Shown: positions 1 through 5,703, numbered from the stretch's first letter. The stretch is 5,775 bases of DNA from Firmicutes bacterium CAG:646 (GCA_000432335.1 HF995372.1:53101-58875); one strand, 5' to 3'. Translations and numbers: made by a program. The notes: generated by a model not told the origin, from the sequence alone.

Positions 1-1048
1 TCATTCCAAAGATTCCGCCTAGCAGAGAACCCAATACCAGCAGTGGGAAGAAAATGCCTCCCGGAGCGCCAGAGCCAAAACTGATGGCAGAATAGAGAAA
101 TTTGAGAAGAAAAAATAGAACGGCAGCTTTCAGGAGCATTCCGTCCCCAGTGAGCATTTCCACCAGATTTCCGCCGCTCCCCAAAAGTTCTGGCATGGTA
201 AAACCTAGAATTCCAGCAAGAAGGAAGGGAATCAAAAGGCGGGTAAAAGTATTCAGCCGGGAAGCGTTCTGGTAGAGTGTCTGAATTTTCAGGGTAAACC
301 AGTTGTAAAAAGCGCCCATAATGCCCAGAAGAATACCAAGGATCAGAAGCATCCAGTAGTATTGCTGGGGCAGACTTCCGTGTACGGCAAATGAAAAGAC
401 CGGTTCCCTGCCCAGAATAGAGGAAGTAAGAAAATCTGCGGTGATGGAGGCTGTCATGACAGAGACTAATACGGAGACGGAAAAATTTTTATGAATTTCT
501 TCTAACGAAAATAAAACTCCCGCCAGAGGCGCACCGAAAGCAGCAGCCAGCCCGGCGCTGGCTCCGCAGGTCAGCAGATATTTTTCTTCCGTCTTTCCTC
601 GTTTTAATGTGCGGGAAAGCCCTTTTCCTGTCATGGCGCCCAACTGAATGGACGGACCTTCCCGTCCCAGAGAGAGACCGCCCAGAAGACAGAGAAAACC
701 TCCGATAAATTTTGCGGGCAGAACCTTCCACCATACCGGATCCAGTTTTCCGGCCATTTCCCCTTCTAATTGGGGAATACCGCTGCCGGAGATCATGGGT
801 TCCCATTTTACCAGACGGCTCACCACAAAGGCGAGGAAAACCAGAAAGAGAAACCATCCCGCAATGGCAAGGGGAGAACGTCTGGCATAGTCCAAAAGGG
901 CATTCAGCCAGGTTCCCGCATAAGTCAGTAGTATTCTGTAAAGCATTACGATGAGACCTGCGGCCGCCCCCACGGCCAGACCTTCCCAAATGAGCGTTAC
1001 AGAAAGATTTTTTGTTCGATTCAGTGTCTTTTTTGTTTTCGTACTCAC
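1..1048 (-). CDS. ClC-family chloride/proton antiporter (3' end outside the window)
   Basis: Membrane protein that exchanges chloride for protons. The 349 visible codons read through to the left edge. Its family signatures are in order: GSGIP at residues 88-92 (Ser89 is the central chloride-binding serine), GREGP at 128-132 (Glu130 is the outer gating glutamate), a Glu pair at 183-184 in the inner proton-glutamate position, and GSGAPGGIFFP at 325-335 (Phe333 coordinates chloride). With both glutamates present, the family pattern predicts a coupled antiporter rather than a passive channel. Several hydrophobic membrane segments are visible. The last helices, the chloride-binding tyrosine and any C-terminal regulatory domain lie outside the window. 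I chose GTG at 1046-1048: the frame has no earlier sensible start, and it sits 2 bases after the stop of the nitroreductase gene. The Shine-Dalgarno is weak, so translational coupling is likely. The Lys/Arg-rich N-terminus fits a cytoplasmic start. Confidence 0.93.
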   Translation of the reverse strand, partial: MSTKTKKTLNRTKNLSVTLIWEGLAVGAAAGLIVMLYRILLTYAGTWLNALLDYARRSPLAIAGWFLFLVFLAFVVSRLVKWEPMISGSGIPQLEGEMAGKLDPVWWKVLPAKFIGGFLCLLGGLSLGREGPSIQLGAMTGKGLSRTLKRGKTEEKYLLTCGASAGLAAAFGAPLAGVLFSLEEIHKNFSVSVLVSVMTASITADFLTSSILGREPVFSFAVHGSLPQQYYWMLLILGILLGIMGAFYNWFTLKIQTLYQNASRLNTFTRLLIPFLLAGILGFTMPELLGSGGNLVEMLTGDGMLLKAAVLFFLLKFLYSAISFGSGAPGGIFFPLLVLGSLLGGIFGM

Positions 1049-1050
1049 TG

Positions 1051-1842
1051 CTATTTCCAGAGAATATCCGCTTTTTTTCTGGGGGCTGTTCTTTTATAAG
1101 TGACATTGGGATAACCCAACAGCATACAGCAGGCAATTTGCTTCTCCTCTATTCCTAACCATTTTTGGAGAACAGGGCTTTGGATGATGAGATTTTGCAG
1201 ATAGCCGCTATAGAGAACGCCGGCGCCTTCTGCCACTGCCATATTTTCTATGTTCGCCGCAGCTAGCCCGCCGTCCAGCGGATGGGAGGAAGCAATCACT
1301 AAAAAGGCAGTGCAGTTAAAGAAAAACTGGTTCACAGAAGAATCTCGCTGGTACAACTTGTAAAAATAACGGAAAGGTCGGAAATAGGGAGAATTTTCAG
1401 CTTCCTGCTTTTCCAGAATGGAAGGAAGCTCCTGCCAGACCAGCGCTTTCAGTTCCTCCAACTGTTCCTGAACGACGATAAACCGACAGTCCTGCATATT
1501 TTTTGCAGTGGCAGTATAACGTCCGGCATTCAGGATATGGGTAAGCGTCTCCCGGCTGAGAGGTTCCTGAGTGAAATTGCGGATGCTTCTGCGAAATTTA
1601 ATGGCATGGAGCAGATGGGTGGGAGAGACGGAAAAAGTTTCTTTCTCATATTCCTCCACATCCTCCATATCGTATTCGGGAATCGATACGGCTTTTACAG
1701 GGCAGATGGCGACGCAGTGTCCGCAGTGGATGCAGTCCCGGAGGGAAGATGCCTTTCCTTCTGTTAGCGCAAGGGCGTTTCCCGGACAGTCTTTGATACA
1801 GGCGCCCCAGCCGATACATTGTTCTTGGTTAATGGTAATCAT
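1051..1842 (-). CDS. Ferredoxin-nitroreductase fusion protein, FMN and Fe-S binding
   Basis: Predicted cytoplasmic flavin oxidoreductase of 263 residues: an N-terminal bacterial-type ferredoxin domain (about 1-55) joined to a nitroreductase domain (about 77-250). The second Fe-S motif is complete (Cys37, Cys40, Cys43, Cys47-Pro). The first has Cys9, Cys15 and Cys19-Pro, but Trp12 (TGG) stands where the usual second Cys would be. Arg84-Arg85-Ser86 matches the FMN-phosphate-binding RRS of nitroreductases, and the Ala/Gly-rich stretch at about 202-214 fits the later flavin-contact region. In this family the ferredoxin part is thought to pass electrons to the FMN; the true substrate is unknown. 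The start at 1842 is preferred over an in-frame ATG at 1884 because AAGGAGG lies 6 bases upstream of it. It is the first gene of a two-gene unit with the ClC antiporter. Confidence 0.92.
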   Translation of the reverse strand: MITINQEQCIGWGACIKDCPGNALALTEGKASSLRDCIHCGHCVAICPVKAVSIPEYDMEDVEEYEKETFSVSPTHLLHAIKFRRSIRNFTQEPLSRETLTHILNAGRYTATAKNMQDCRFIVVQEQLEELKALVWQELPSILEKQEAENSPYFRPFRYFYKLYQRDSSVNQFFFNCTAFLVIASSHPLDGGLAAANIENMAVAEGAGVLYSGYLQNLIIQSPVLQKWLGIEEKQIACCMLLGYPNVTYKRTAPRKKADILWK

Positions 1843-1848
1843 GAAAAA

Positions 1849-1856
1849 CCTCCTTT
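1849..1856 (-). promoter_or_regulatory. Ribosome binding site of the nitroreductase gene
   Basis: The minus strand reads AAAGGAGG here, with 6 bases between AGGAGG and the ATG at 1842. It decides the start and removes a 14-codon extension that would begin at 1884. Confidence 0.9.
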
Positions 1857-1864
1857 GTGTGATA

Positions 1865-2014
1865 GGAACTGTAGCTACGAACATGCTTTAGAAATATTGA
1901 TACATTTTTCGCGAATTTGTCGAGCACATCTTTGAGACTTCAGGCTCAAAGTGAGCGCAGACTGAGCGTAAAATGTATCAATATTTTCAATTATGTAGTT
2001 TGTGCTACAGTTCC
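1865..2014. repeat. Palindromic intergenic repeat, copy A (MITE-like)
   Basis: The core is bounded by a perfect 17-base inverted repeat: AAATATTGATACATTTT at 1892-1908 and its reverse complement at 1970-1986. Inside, the sequence folds on itself around a 7-base stem (CTTTGAG/CTCAAAG type) with an 8-base loop. An outer 11-base inverted pair, GGAACTGTAGC at 1865-1875 and GCTACAGTTCC at 2004-2014, suggests the unit is about 150 bases long. The reverse complement of the core matches copy B at 4663-4756 at about 86 of 94 aligned positions in a hand alignment. I see no transposase gene and no clear target-site duplication. It lies between two divergent genes. Short open frames run through it but look like chance frames in a repeat. 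Confidence 0.88.
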
Positions 2015-2024
2015 GTTTCTTTTT

Positions 2025-2053
2025 ATTATACTCCGTGAAAGGGCAGGCAACAA
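2025..2053 (-). promoter_or_regulatory. Candidate promoter for the nitroreductase-ClC unit
   Basis: On the minus strand TTGTTG (2048-2053) and a perfect TATAAT (2025-2030) are separated by 17 bases. The -35 matches the consensus at only three positions, so the call rests on the -10 and the spacing. A transcript from here would start near 2018 and carry all of repeat copy A in a leader of about 175 bases before the nitroreductase start. Confidence 0.5.
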
Positions 2054-2086
2054 ATGTTTTTTTGCAACTATTCATTTTTTTGAAAT

Positions 2087-2105
2087 AGACAGAATGGAAC
2101 TGTCT
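2087..2105. promoter_or_regulatory. Small dyad upstream of the DUF362 promoter, possible operator
   Basis: AGACAG and CTGTCT form a perfect 6-base inverted repeat separated by 7 bases, ending 7 bases before the -35 hexamer. The position would suit an activator or other regulator, but a 6-base dyad can arise by chance and no regulator gene is visible nearby. Confidence 0.3.
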
Positions 2106-2112
2106 GCATGGC

Positions 2113-2141
2113 TTGCTAAGCGGCGGGAGATTCGATATAAT
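2113..2141 (+). promoter_or_regulatory. Sigma-A-type promoter for the DUF362-dipeptidase unit
   Basis: TTGCTA (2113-2118) and a perfect TATAAT (2136-2141) are separated by the ideal 17 bases. Transcription would start near 2148, giving a leader of about 30 bases that contains the AGGTGG ribosome site at 2168-2173. The promoter lies downstream of an alternative in-frame ATG at 2094, which supports the later start at 2178. Confidence 0.7.
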
Positions 2142-2177
2142 GATGACAGTTTTAAGAAAGAAAAAACAGGTGGATAT

Positions 2178-3296
2178 ATGGAAAAAAATGAAATACTGAT
2201 GATTTATGGGAAAGATTTCAAGGGGATCACTCGCAAAGTGCTGGAGGAAGCGGATCTAAAGAGCAGAATTCCTTCCCGAAAGAGCAGGATCGGTATAAAA
2301 CCCAATCTGGTATCGCCGTCAGAGGCTTCCTGGGGCGCAACGACGCATCCGGAGGTAGTGGCAGGGATTATCGAATACCTGCAAGAGAGTGGCTTTGAAA
2401 ATCTGGTGATGCTGGAAGGTTCCTGGGTGGGGGATCGGACGGGAGAGGCAGTGGAGGTTTGTGGTTATGACAGGCTTTCTAAGACATATGGAGTTCCTTT
2501 TCTAGATATGCAGAAAGATACGTCCTCGCTGAAAATGTGTGGAGGGATGGAGTTAAAAATCTGTGATCAGGTGGAAGCGTTAGATTTTCTGATTAATGTT
2601 CCGGTGATGAAAGGACACTGTCAGACGAAGATCACCTGTGCGTTGAAAAATATGAAAGGGTTGATTCCCAACTCTGAAAAACGTCATTTTCATGCTATGG
2701 GGCTGCATGCGCCGATTGCTCATCTGGCATTGGGAATCCATCAGGATTTTGTGGTGGTGGATAATATCTGCGGAGACTGGGATTTTGAAGATGGTGGGAA
2801 TCCGGTGGTGATGAATCGAGTGATGGCTGCTGTCGATCCCGTTCTCACGGATGCCTGGGTGTGCCATCTGATGGGATATGCGGTAGAAGAGGTTCCTTAT
2901 ATTACCATGGCGCAGGAACTTGGCGCAGGATGTGCCGACTGGAAGAAGGCAAAGGTACGGGAGCTGAACCGACCAGAAGAAGAGGCGGTTGTTCCGAAAA
3001 ACAGAAAAATTGTGGAACTTCAGGATGCAGTGGAAGAAGTGGAGTCCTGCAGCGCCTGTTATGGATACTTGATCCCGGCGCTGGATCGTCTGAAAGAGGA
3101 AGGGTTATTTTCTAAATTGCAGGAAAAAATCTGCATCGGTCAGGGCTATCGGGGAAAAGAGGGACACTTGGGTGTGGGAAGCTGTACCCGGAGATTTTGC
3201 CATAGCCTGGAGGGGTGTCCTCCTACAGAAGAGCAGATTTATGAATTTTTAAAAAAATATTTGGAGGAAAAAGATGCGTTACGAGAAATTGAGTGA
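2178..3296 (+). CDS. DUF362 domain protein with Cys-rich C-terminus
   Basis: A 372-residue protein of the DUF362 family, whose biochemical role is not settled; some members carry or sit beside Fe-S domains. Family-like stretches include GIKPNLVSP (39-47), the TTHPEVV segment (55-61), the INVPVMKGH region (139-147) followed by Lys/Cys-rich KITCALKNMKG (151-161), and VVVDNICGDW (192-201). The last 85 residues contain six cysteines: Cys291-x2-Cys294, Cys319, and Cys336, Cys341 and Cys347-Pro-Pro, a pattern that could bind a metal or Fe-S cluster (inference). No signal peptide or membrane segment is seen, so it should be cytoplasmic. I chose ATG 2178 because AGGTGG lies 4 bases upstream and the promoter lies just before it; the frame is open back to 1917, but that extension begins inside repeat A. 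The 3' end overlaps the dipeptidase gene by 23 bases, implying an operon. Confidence 0.88.
   Translation: MEKNEILMIYGKDFKGITRKVLEEADLKSRIPSRKSRIGIKPNLVSPSEASWGATTHPEVVAGIIEYLQESGFENLVMLEGSWVGDRTGEAVEVCGYDRLSKTYGVPFLDMQKDTSSLKMCGGMELKICDQVEALDFLINVPVMKGHCQTKITCALKNMKGLIPNSEKRHFHAMGLHAPIAHLALGIHQDFVVVDNICGDWDFEDGGNPVVMNRVMAAVDPVLTDAWVCHLMGYAVEEVPYITMAQELGAGCADWKKAKVRELNRPEEEAVVPKNRKIVELQDAVEEVESCSACYGYLIPALDRLKEEGLFSKLQEKICIGQGYRGKEGHLGVGSCTRRFCHSLEGCPPTEEQIYEFLKKYLEEKDALREIE
3263..3267 (+). promoter_or_regulatory. Ribosome binding site of the dipeptidase gene, inside the DUF362 gene
   Basis: GGAGG lies 6 bases before ATG 3274 and within the last codons of the DUF362 gene. It fixes the dipeptidase start and the 23-base overlap, so ribosomes finishing the first gene pass directly over the second start. 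Confidence 0.88.
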
Positions 3297-4644
3297 AAAG
3301 ATTCAGGAAATGGAAGCGGAGATTTTGGAAGCCGTACAGGAGAGTGTGGCGATCAACAGTGTGAAAGGGGAAGCGAAGGAAGATGCGCCTTACGGAGAAG
3401 GACCGAAGGCGGCGCTGGAACATGCGCTGGCGCTGGGAGAAAAGCTGGGATTTCGCACGAAGAATGTGGGAAACCGGGTGGGATGGATTGAGTACGGCGA
3501 GGGAGAGGAGATGGTTGCTGTTTTGGGGCATCTGGATGTGGTGCCTCTGGGACAGGGCTGGATCTATCCACCTCTGGGAGGAGAGATTCATGACGGCGTA
3601 CTGTACGGCAGAGGGGTAGCAGATGATAAAGGCCCTACGATTGGCGCATTTTACGCTCTGAAAGCTATTCGGGAACTGGGATTGCCGCTGGAACGAAGAA
3701 TCCGGGTGATTTTTGGAACGGATGAGGAAAATGGTTCTTCCTGCGTGAAATATTACAAAGAACAGGGAGAGGAAATTCCAGCGTCAGGATTTACACCGGA
3801 TGCAGAGTATCCCTGCATTTTCTGTGAAAAAGGAATGAGCCGATTTCGTCTGGGGAAAAAAATGGTAAATGGAGGAAACAGTAAGGTTCTTTTCTTCCAG
3901 GGAGGTACCGCGGCGAATGTGGTGACGCCAAAGTGTACTTTGCTGGTGGAGGGAACGTTAGAGGTGTCAGAGACACCGGGCATTACGGTTACCGAAGAAG
4001 CGGGCAGAACAAAAATTTTGGCAGAGGGACGTTCCGCACATGGAAGTACGCCGCAGCTGGGAGAAAATGCGGCAGTTAAACTTTTAGAGGCAGTGTCGGA
4101 TATGAACTTTGGAGGAGATTTTCAGCAGATGGAAGACTTTATTCTGGAGATGCTGGGAAGAGAAACAAATGGAAAAACTCTGGGAATTTATTACAAGGAC
4201 GATCAGACGGGGGAGACTACGGTAAATCTGGGCGTTGTACAGTACAGCCCGGAGGGAATGGAACTGTCTTTAGATATCCGTTATCCGAAAAATGGATCAG
4301 CAAAAGAGGTGGAAGAGCAGGTAAGAAAAGCAGCGCAGAAATATCAACTGGAAGTTTTGGAGTGTGAGACAACGCCTATGCTGTACATGCCGATAGAATC
4401 CGAGTTGATTCAGAAGCTGATGCACGTATATCATGAGATTACGGGAAGAGAAGAGCAGCCTCTGGCGATTGGAGGAGGTACGTATGCCAAAGCATTTCCG
4501 AACATGGTGGCATTTGGACCGGCGTTTCCAGGAGATCCGGAGACGGTTCACCAGCCGAATGAATGCATCTCGGTGAAAACACTGATGGAATCTTTGAAAT
4601 TAACGGGAGCAGCGATGTGGGAATTGGCAGGAAGTGATCACTAA
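3274..4644 (+). CDS. pepV: M20 family dipeptidase, PepV-like, two-metal
   Basis: Cytoplasmic metallopeptidase that, by family, cleaves dipeptides and some tripeptides from the N-terminus in late peptide breakdown. The 456 residues fit the usual PepV/Sapep length. The catalytic set is complete: His86 and Asp88 in GHLDVVP, Asp117 in GVADDKGP (bridging metal ligand), Glu151-Glu152 in FGTDEENG (general base and ligand), Asp176 in FTPDAEYP, and His426 in ETVHQPNE. His256 in GRSAHGSTP sits in the lid domain inserted between the two halves of the catalytic domain, where PepV has a transition-state histidine. No secretion signal is present. It is the second gene of the DUF362 unit and is read with it. 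Peptidase specificity within the M20 family cannot be fixed from sequence alone, so the symbol is a family-level assignment. Confidence 0.93.
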   Translation: MRYEKLSEKIQEMEAEILEAVQESVAINSVKGEAKEDAPYGEGPKAALEHALALGEKLGFRTKNVGNRVGWIEYGEGEEMVAVLGHLDVVPLGQGWIYPPLGGEIHDGVLYGRGVADDKGPTIGAFYALKAIRELGLPLERRIRVIFGTDEENGSSCVKYYKEQGEEIPASGFTPDAEYPCIFCEKGMSRFRLGKKMVNGGNSKVLFFQGGTAANVVTPKCTLLVEGTLEVSETPGITVTEEAGRTKILAEGRSAHGSTPQLGENAAVKLLEAVSDMNFGGDFQQMEDFILEMLGRETNGKTLGIYYKDDQTGETTVNLGVVQYSPEGMELSLDIRYPKNGSAKEVEEQVRKAAQKYQLEVLECETTPMLYMPIESELIQKLMHVYHEITGREEQPLAIGGGTYAKAFPNMVAFGPAFPGDPETVHQPNECISVKTLMESLKLTGAAMWELAGSDH

Positions 4645-4659
4645 TAAAAAATGCATATT

Positions 4660-4784
4660 CAGAATATTGATACACTTTTGCGCTCAGTCTGCGCTCACTT
4701 TGAGCCTGAAATCTCAAAGATGTGCTCGACGAATTCGCTGAAAGTGTATCAATATTCTGTGACATGTCGAAAGCGACAGCTCCG
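4660..4784. repeat. Palindromic intergenic repeat, copy B, inverted relative to copy A
   Basis: A perfect 19-base inverted repeat, CAGAATATTGATACACTTT at 4660-4678 and its reverse complement at 4741-4759, bounds a 100-base core. The interior extends the fold: GCG/CGC, GUC/GAC, GCGC/GUGC and CUUUGAG/CUCAAAG pairs lead to the loop CCTGAAAT, so a transcript would form one long imperfect hairpin. On the right the similarity to copy A continues through GCGACAGCTCCG (4773-4784), which parallels GCTACAGTTCCG in copy A. This outer part also holds a small TGTCG-AAAG-CGACA hairpin (4765-4778). The repeat begins 15 bases after the dipeptidase stop, between convergent genes. It lacks a T-run, so it is not a standard terminator, though the hairpin could protect an mRNA 3' end. 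Confidence 0.88.
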
Positions 4785-4797
4785 GTGTAAATAAGGT

Positions 4798-5397
4798 TTA
4801 GTTCATTTCTTCGTACATGGCTTTCAGCATCCGCACGATCTGGGGCGGTGTGAAACGGCTGCTGTCAATACACAGATCATACTGACTCATATCCAGCCAC
4901 CGCTCATCTGTAAAATATTCATAGTAGCTGCGGCGTTCTTTGTCAATCTTTCGGATCATGGCGCGAGCGCTTTTTTCCGTACGGTCCAGTCGGTTCATTA
5001 CAGTTTTGACCCGGTATTCAAAAGGAGCGTGAATAAAAACGCTGCTGCACTTATCCTTCAGAATATGGTTTGCGCAGCGCCCGATGATTACGCAATCCTC
5101 TTTTTCTGCCAGAGATTCGATAATCTCGCTTTCCGTCTGAAACAGCACATCATTCATAGGGAAAAAGCGATATTGAGGCTGCATCTGCATGGGATCTTCT
5201 ACCGGGTAACGCCACTGGCTTGCCCGTTTTTCATCCACTTTTAATAATTCGTCATAGGGAATCCCCTTTTTTTCGCTGGCAATCCGAATCAGTTCTTTAT
5301 CATAATAATGAATGCCCAGTTCCTGCGCCAGAATTTGTCCCAGCTGTCTTCCGTTACTTCCGTATAAACGATTGATGGTAATGATACGTTTGCTCAT
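4798..5397 (-). CDS. Cytidylate kinase-like family protein
   Basis: A 199-residue protein of the cytidylate-kinase-like family common in clostridia; it looks like a P-loop nucleotide-binding protein, but its substrate is unknown. Near the N-terminus the loop reads GSNGRQLG (13-20), the family's GSxGRxxG form with Arg where classical nucleoside monophosphate kinases have the Gly-Lys of the Walker A motif. Other recognisable parts are YYDKELI (31-37), VIIGRCAN (103-110, the core strand and loop), the basic stretch DKERRSYYEYFTDERW (152-167, the lid-like region) and YDLCIDSSRF (173-182). The start is ATG at 5395-5397, with AAGGAGGT just upstream. It is transcribed alone, convergent with the dipeptidase gene. 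It should not be called cmk: the true CMP kinase has a different P-loop. Confidence 0.88.
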   Translation of the reverse strand: MSKRIITINRLYGSNGRQLGQILAQELGIHYYDKELIRIASEKKGIPYDELLKVDEKRASQWRYPVEDPMQMQPQYRFFPMNDVLFQTESEIIESLAEKEDCVIIGRCANHILKDKCSSVFIHAPFEYRVKTVMNRLDRTEKSARAMIRKIDKERRSYYEYFTDERWLDMSQYDLCIDSSRFTPPQIVRMLKAMYEEMN

Positions 5398-5403
5398 AAA
5401 GAT

Positions 5404-5411
5404 ACCTCCTT
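5404..5411 (-). promoter_or_regulatory. Ribosome binding site of the cytidylate kinase-like gene
   Basis: The minus strand reads AAGGAGGT, with 7 bases between AGGAGG and the ATG at 5397. This near-perfect match fixes the start. Confidence 0.9.
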
Positions 5412-5439
5412 CCGAGAACTGTTTTTTGTATTTAACAGT

Positions 5440-5448
5440 ATTATAACA
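5440..5448 (-). promoter_or_regulatory. Extended -10 promoter for the cytidylate kinase-like gene
   Basis: The minus strand reads TGTTATAAT, a TG-n-TATAAT extended -10 element in an AT-rich stretch. No good -35 is seen at 17 bases, which is usual for this promoter type. Transcription would start near 5433, with a leader of about 35 bases. Confidence 0.6.
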
Positions 5449-5503
5449 AAATTTTCAGAAAAATAAAAGATTTTTAGGATCTATTTTTCGATATAATCTA
5501 TAA

Positions 5504-5575
5504 CATTACAGCATAATTGCTGTCGAAGATGAAGTGATTGTAGGCTTTGGGGATATAGATAAAACGGGTTACCTT
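5504..5575 (+). pseudogene. Fragment of a GNAT-family acetyltransferase
   Basis: The frame here encodes 24 residues, from HYSIIAVEDE to GFGDIDKTGYL, which match the central beta strands of one GNAT N-acetyltransferase subgroup as I remember it. In intact members that segment is usually followed by a DRLYVH-type strand and the acetyl-CoA loop; here the frame changes to unrelated residues (VMSENYIKNHF...) and runs on without a stop through the terminator and across the tRNA. A TAA lies directly upstream at 5501-5503 and there is no start codon or ribosome site. It is therefore a remnant cut at both ends. The family assignment rests on memory of a short motif, so it is moderate. Confidence 0.5.
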
Positions 5576-5649
5576 GTAATGAGCGAAAATTATATTAAAA
5601 ATCATTTCGACAATATCAAGAAATATGCAAGTGAGGTAGACAGTCGCCC

Positions 5650-5703
5650 GAAAACAAAAAAGAAGCTATACGGGAATCTCCCGTTAGCTTCTTTTTTGTT
5701 TTC
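5650..5703. terminator. Bidirectional Rho-independent terminator after tRNA-Leu
   Basis: The inner stem is AGAAGCTA-(T)-ACGGGA (5661-5675) pairing with TCCCGT-TAGCTTCT (5679-5692), with a 3-base loop and one bulged T at 5669. The flanking A-run and T-run are also complementary, so the perfect outer pairing spans 5650-5668 with 5685-5703. Each strand therefore shows a hairpin followed by TTTTTT. On the minus strand it lies 7 bases after the tRNA 3' end and should end that transcript; on the plus strand it would stop anything read from the acetyltransferase remnant. Confidence 0.9.

Noticed and set aside
489..1136. 215-codon open frame on the minus strand
   Set aside because: It overlaps the ClC gene in another frame. 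Its peptide is rich in Arg, Gly, Ser and Cys with no family motif, whereas the ClC frame carries all diagnostic motifs.
1865..2014. Repeat copies as a CRISPR array or phage attachment site
   Set aside because: There are only two copies, inverted and 2.7 kb apart, without regular spacers, cas genes or an integrase.
2580..2867. Antisense frames within the DUF362 and dipeptidase genes (for example 2580-2867 and 3223-3591)
   Set aside because: They are shadows of the coding strand without ribosome sites or recognisable domains.
4660..4759. Repeat B as a Rho-independent terminator for the convergent genes
   Set aside because: The hairpin is strong, but neither strand has a T-run after it, and the same unit occurs at copy A upstream of genes, which argues for a mobile repeat.
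4439..4765. 108-codon minus-strand frame spanning repeat B and the dipeptidase 3' end
   Set aside because: It lies antisense to a gene with a complete catalytic set and takes its start region from the repeat; there is no domain and no credible ribosome site.
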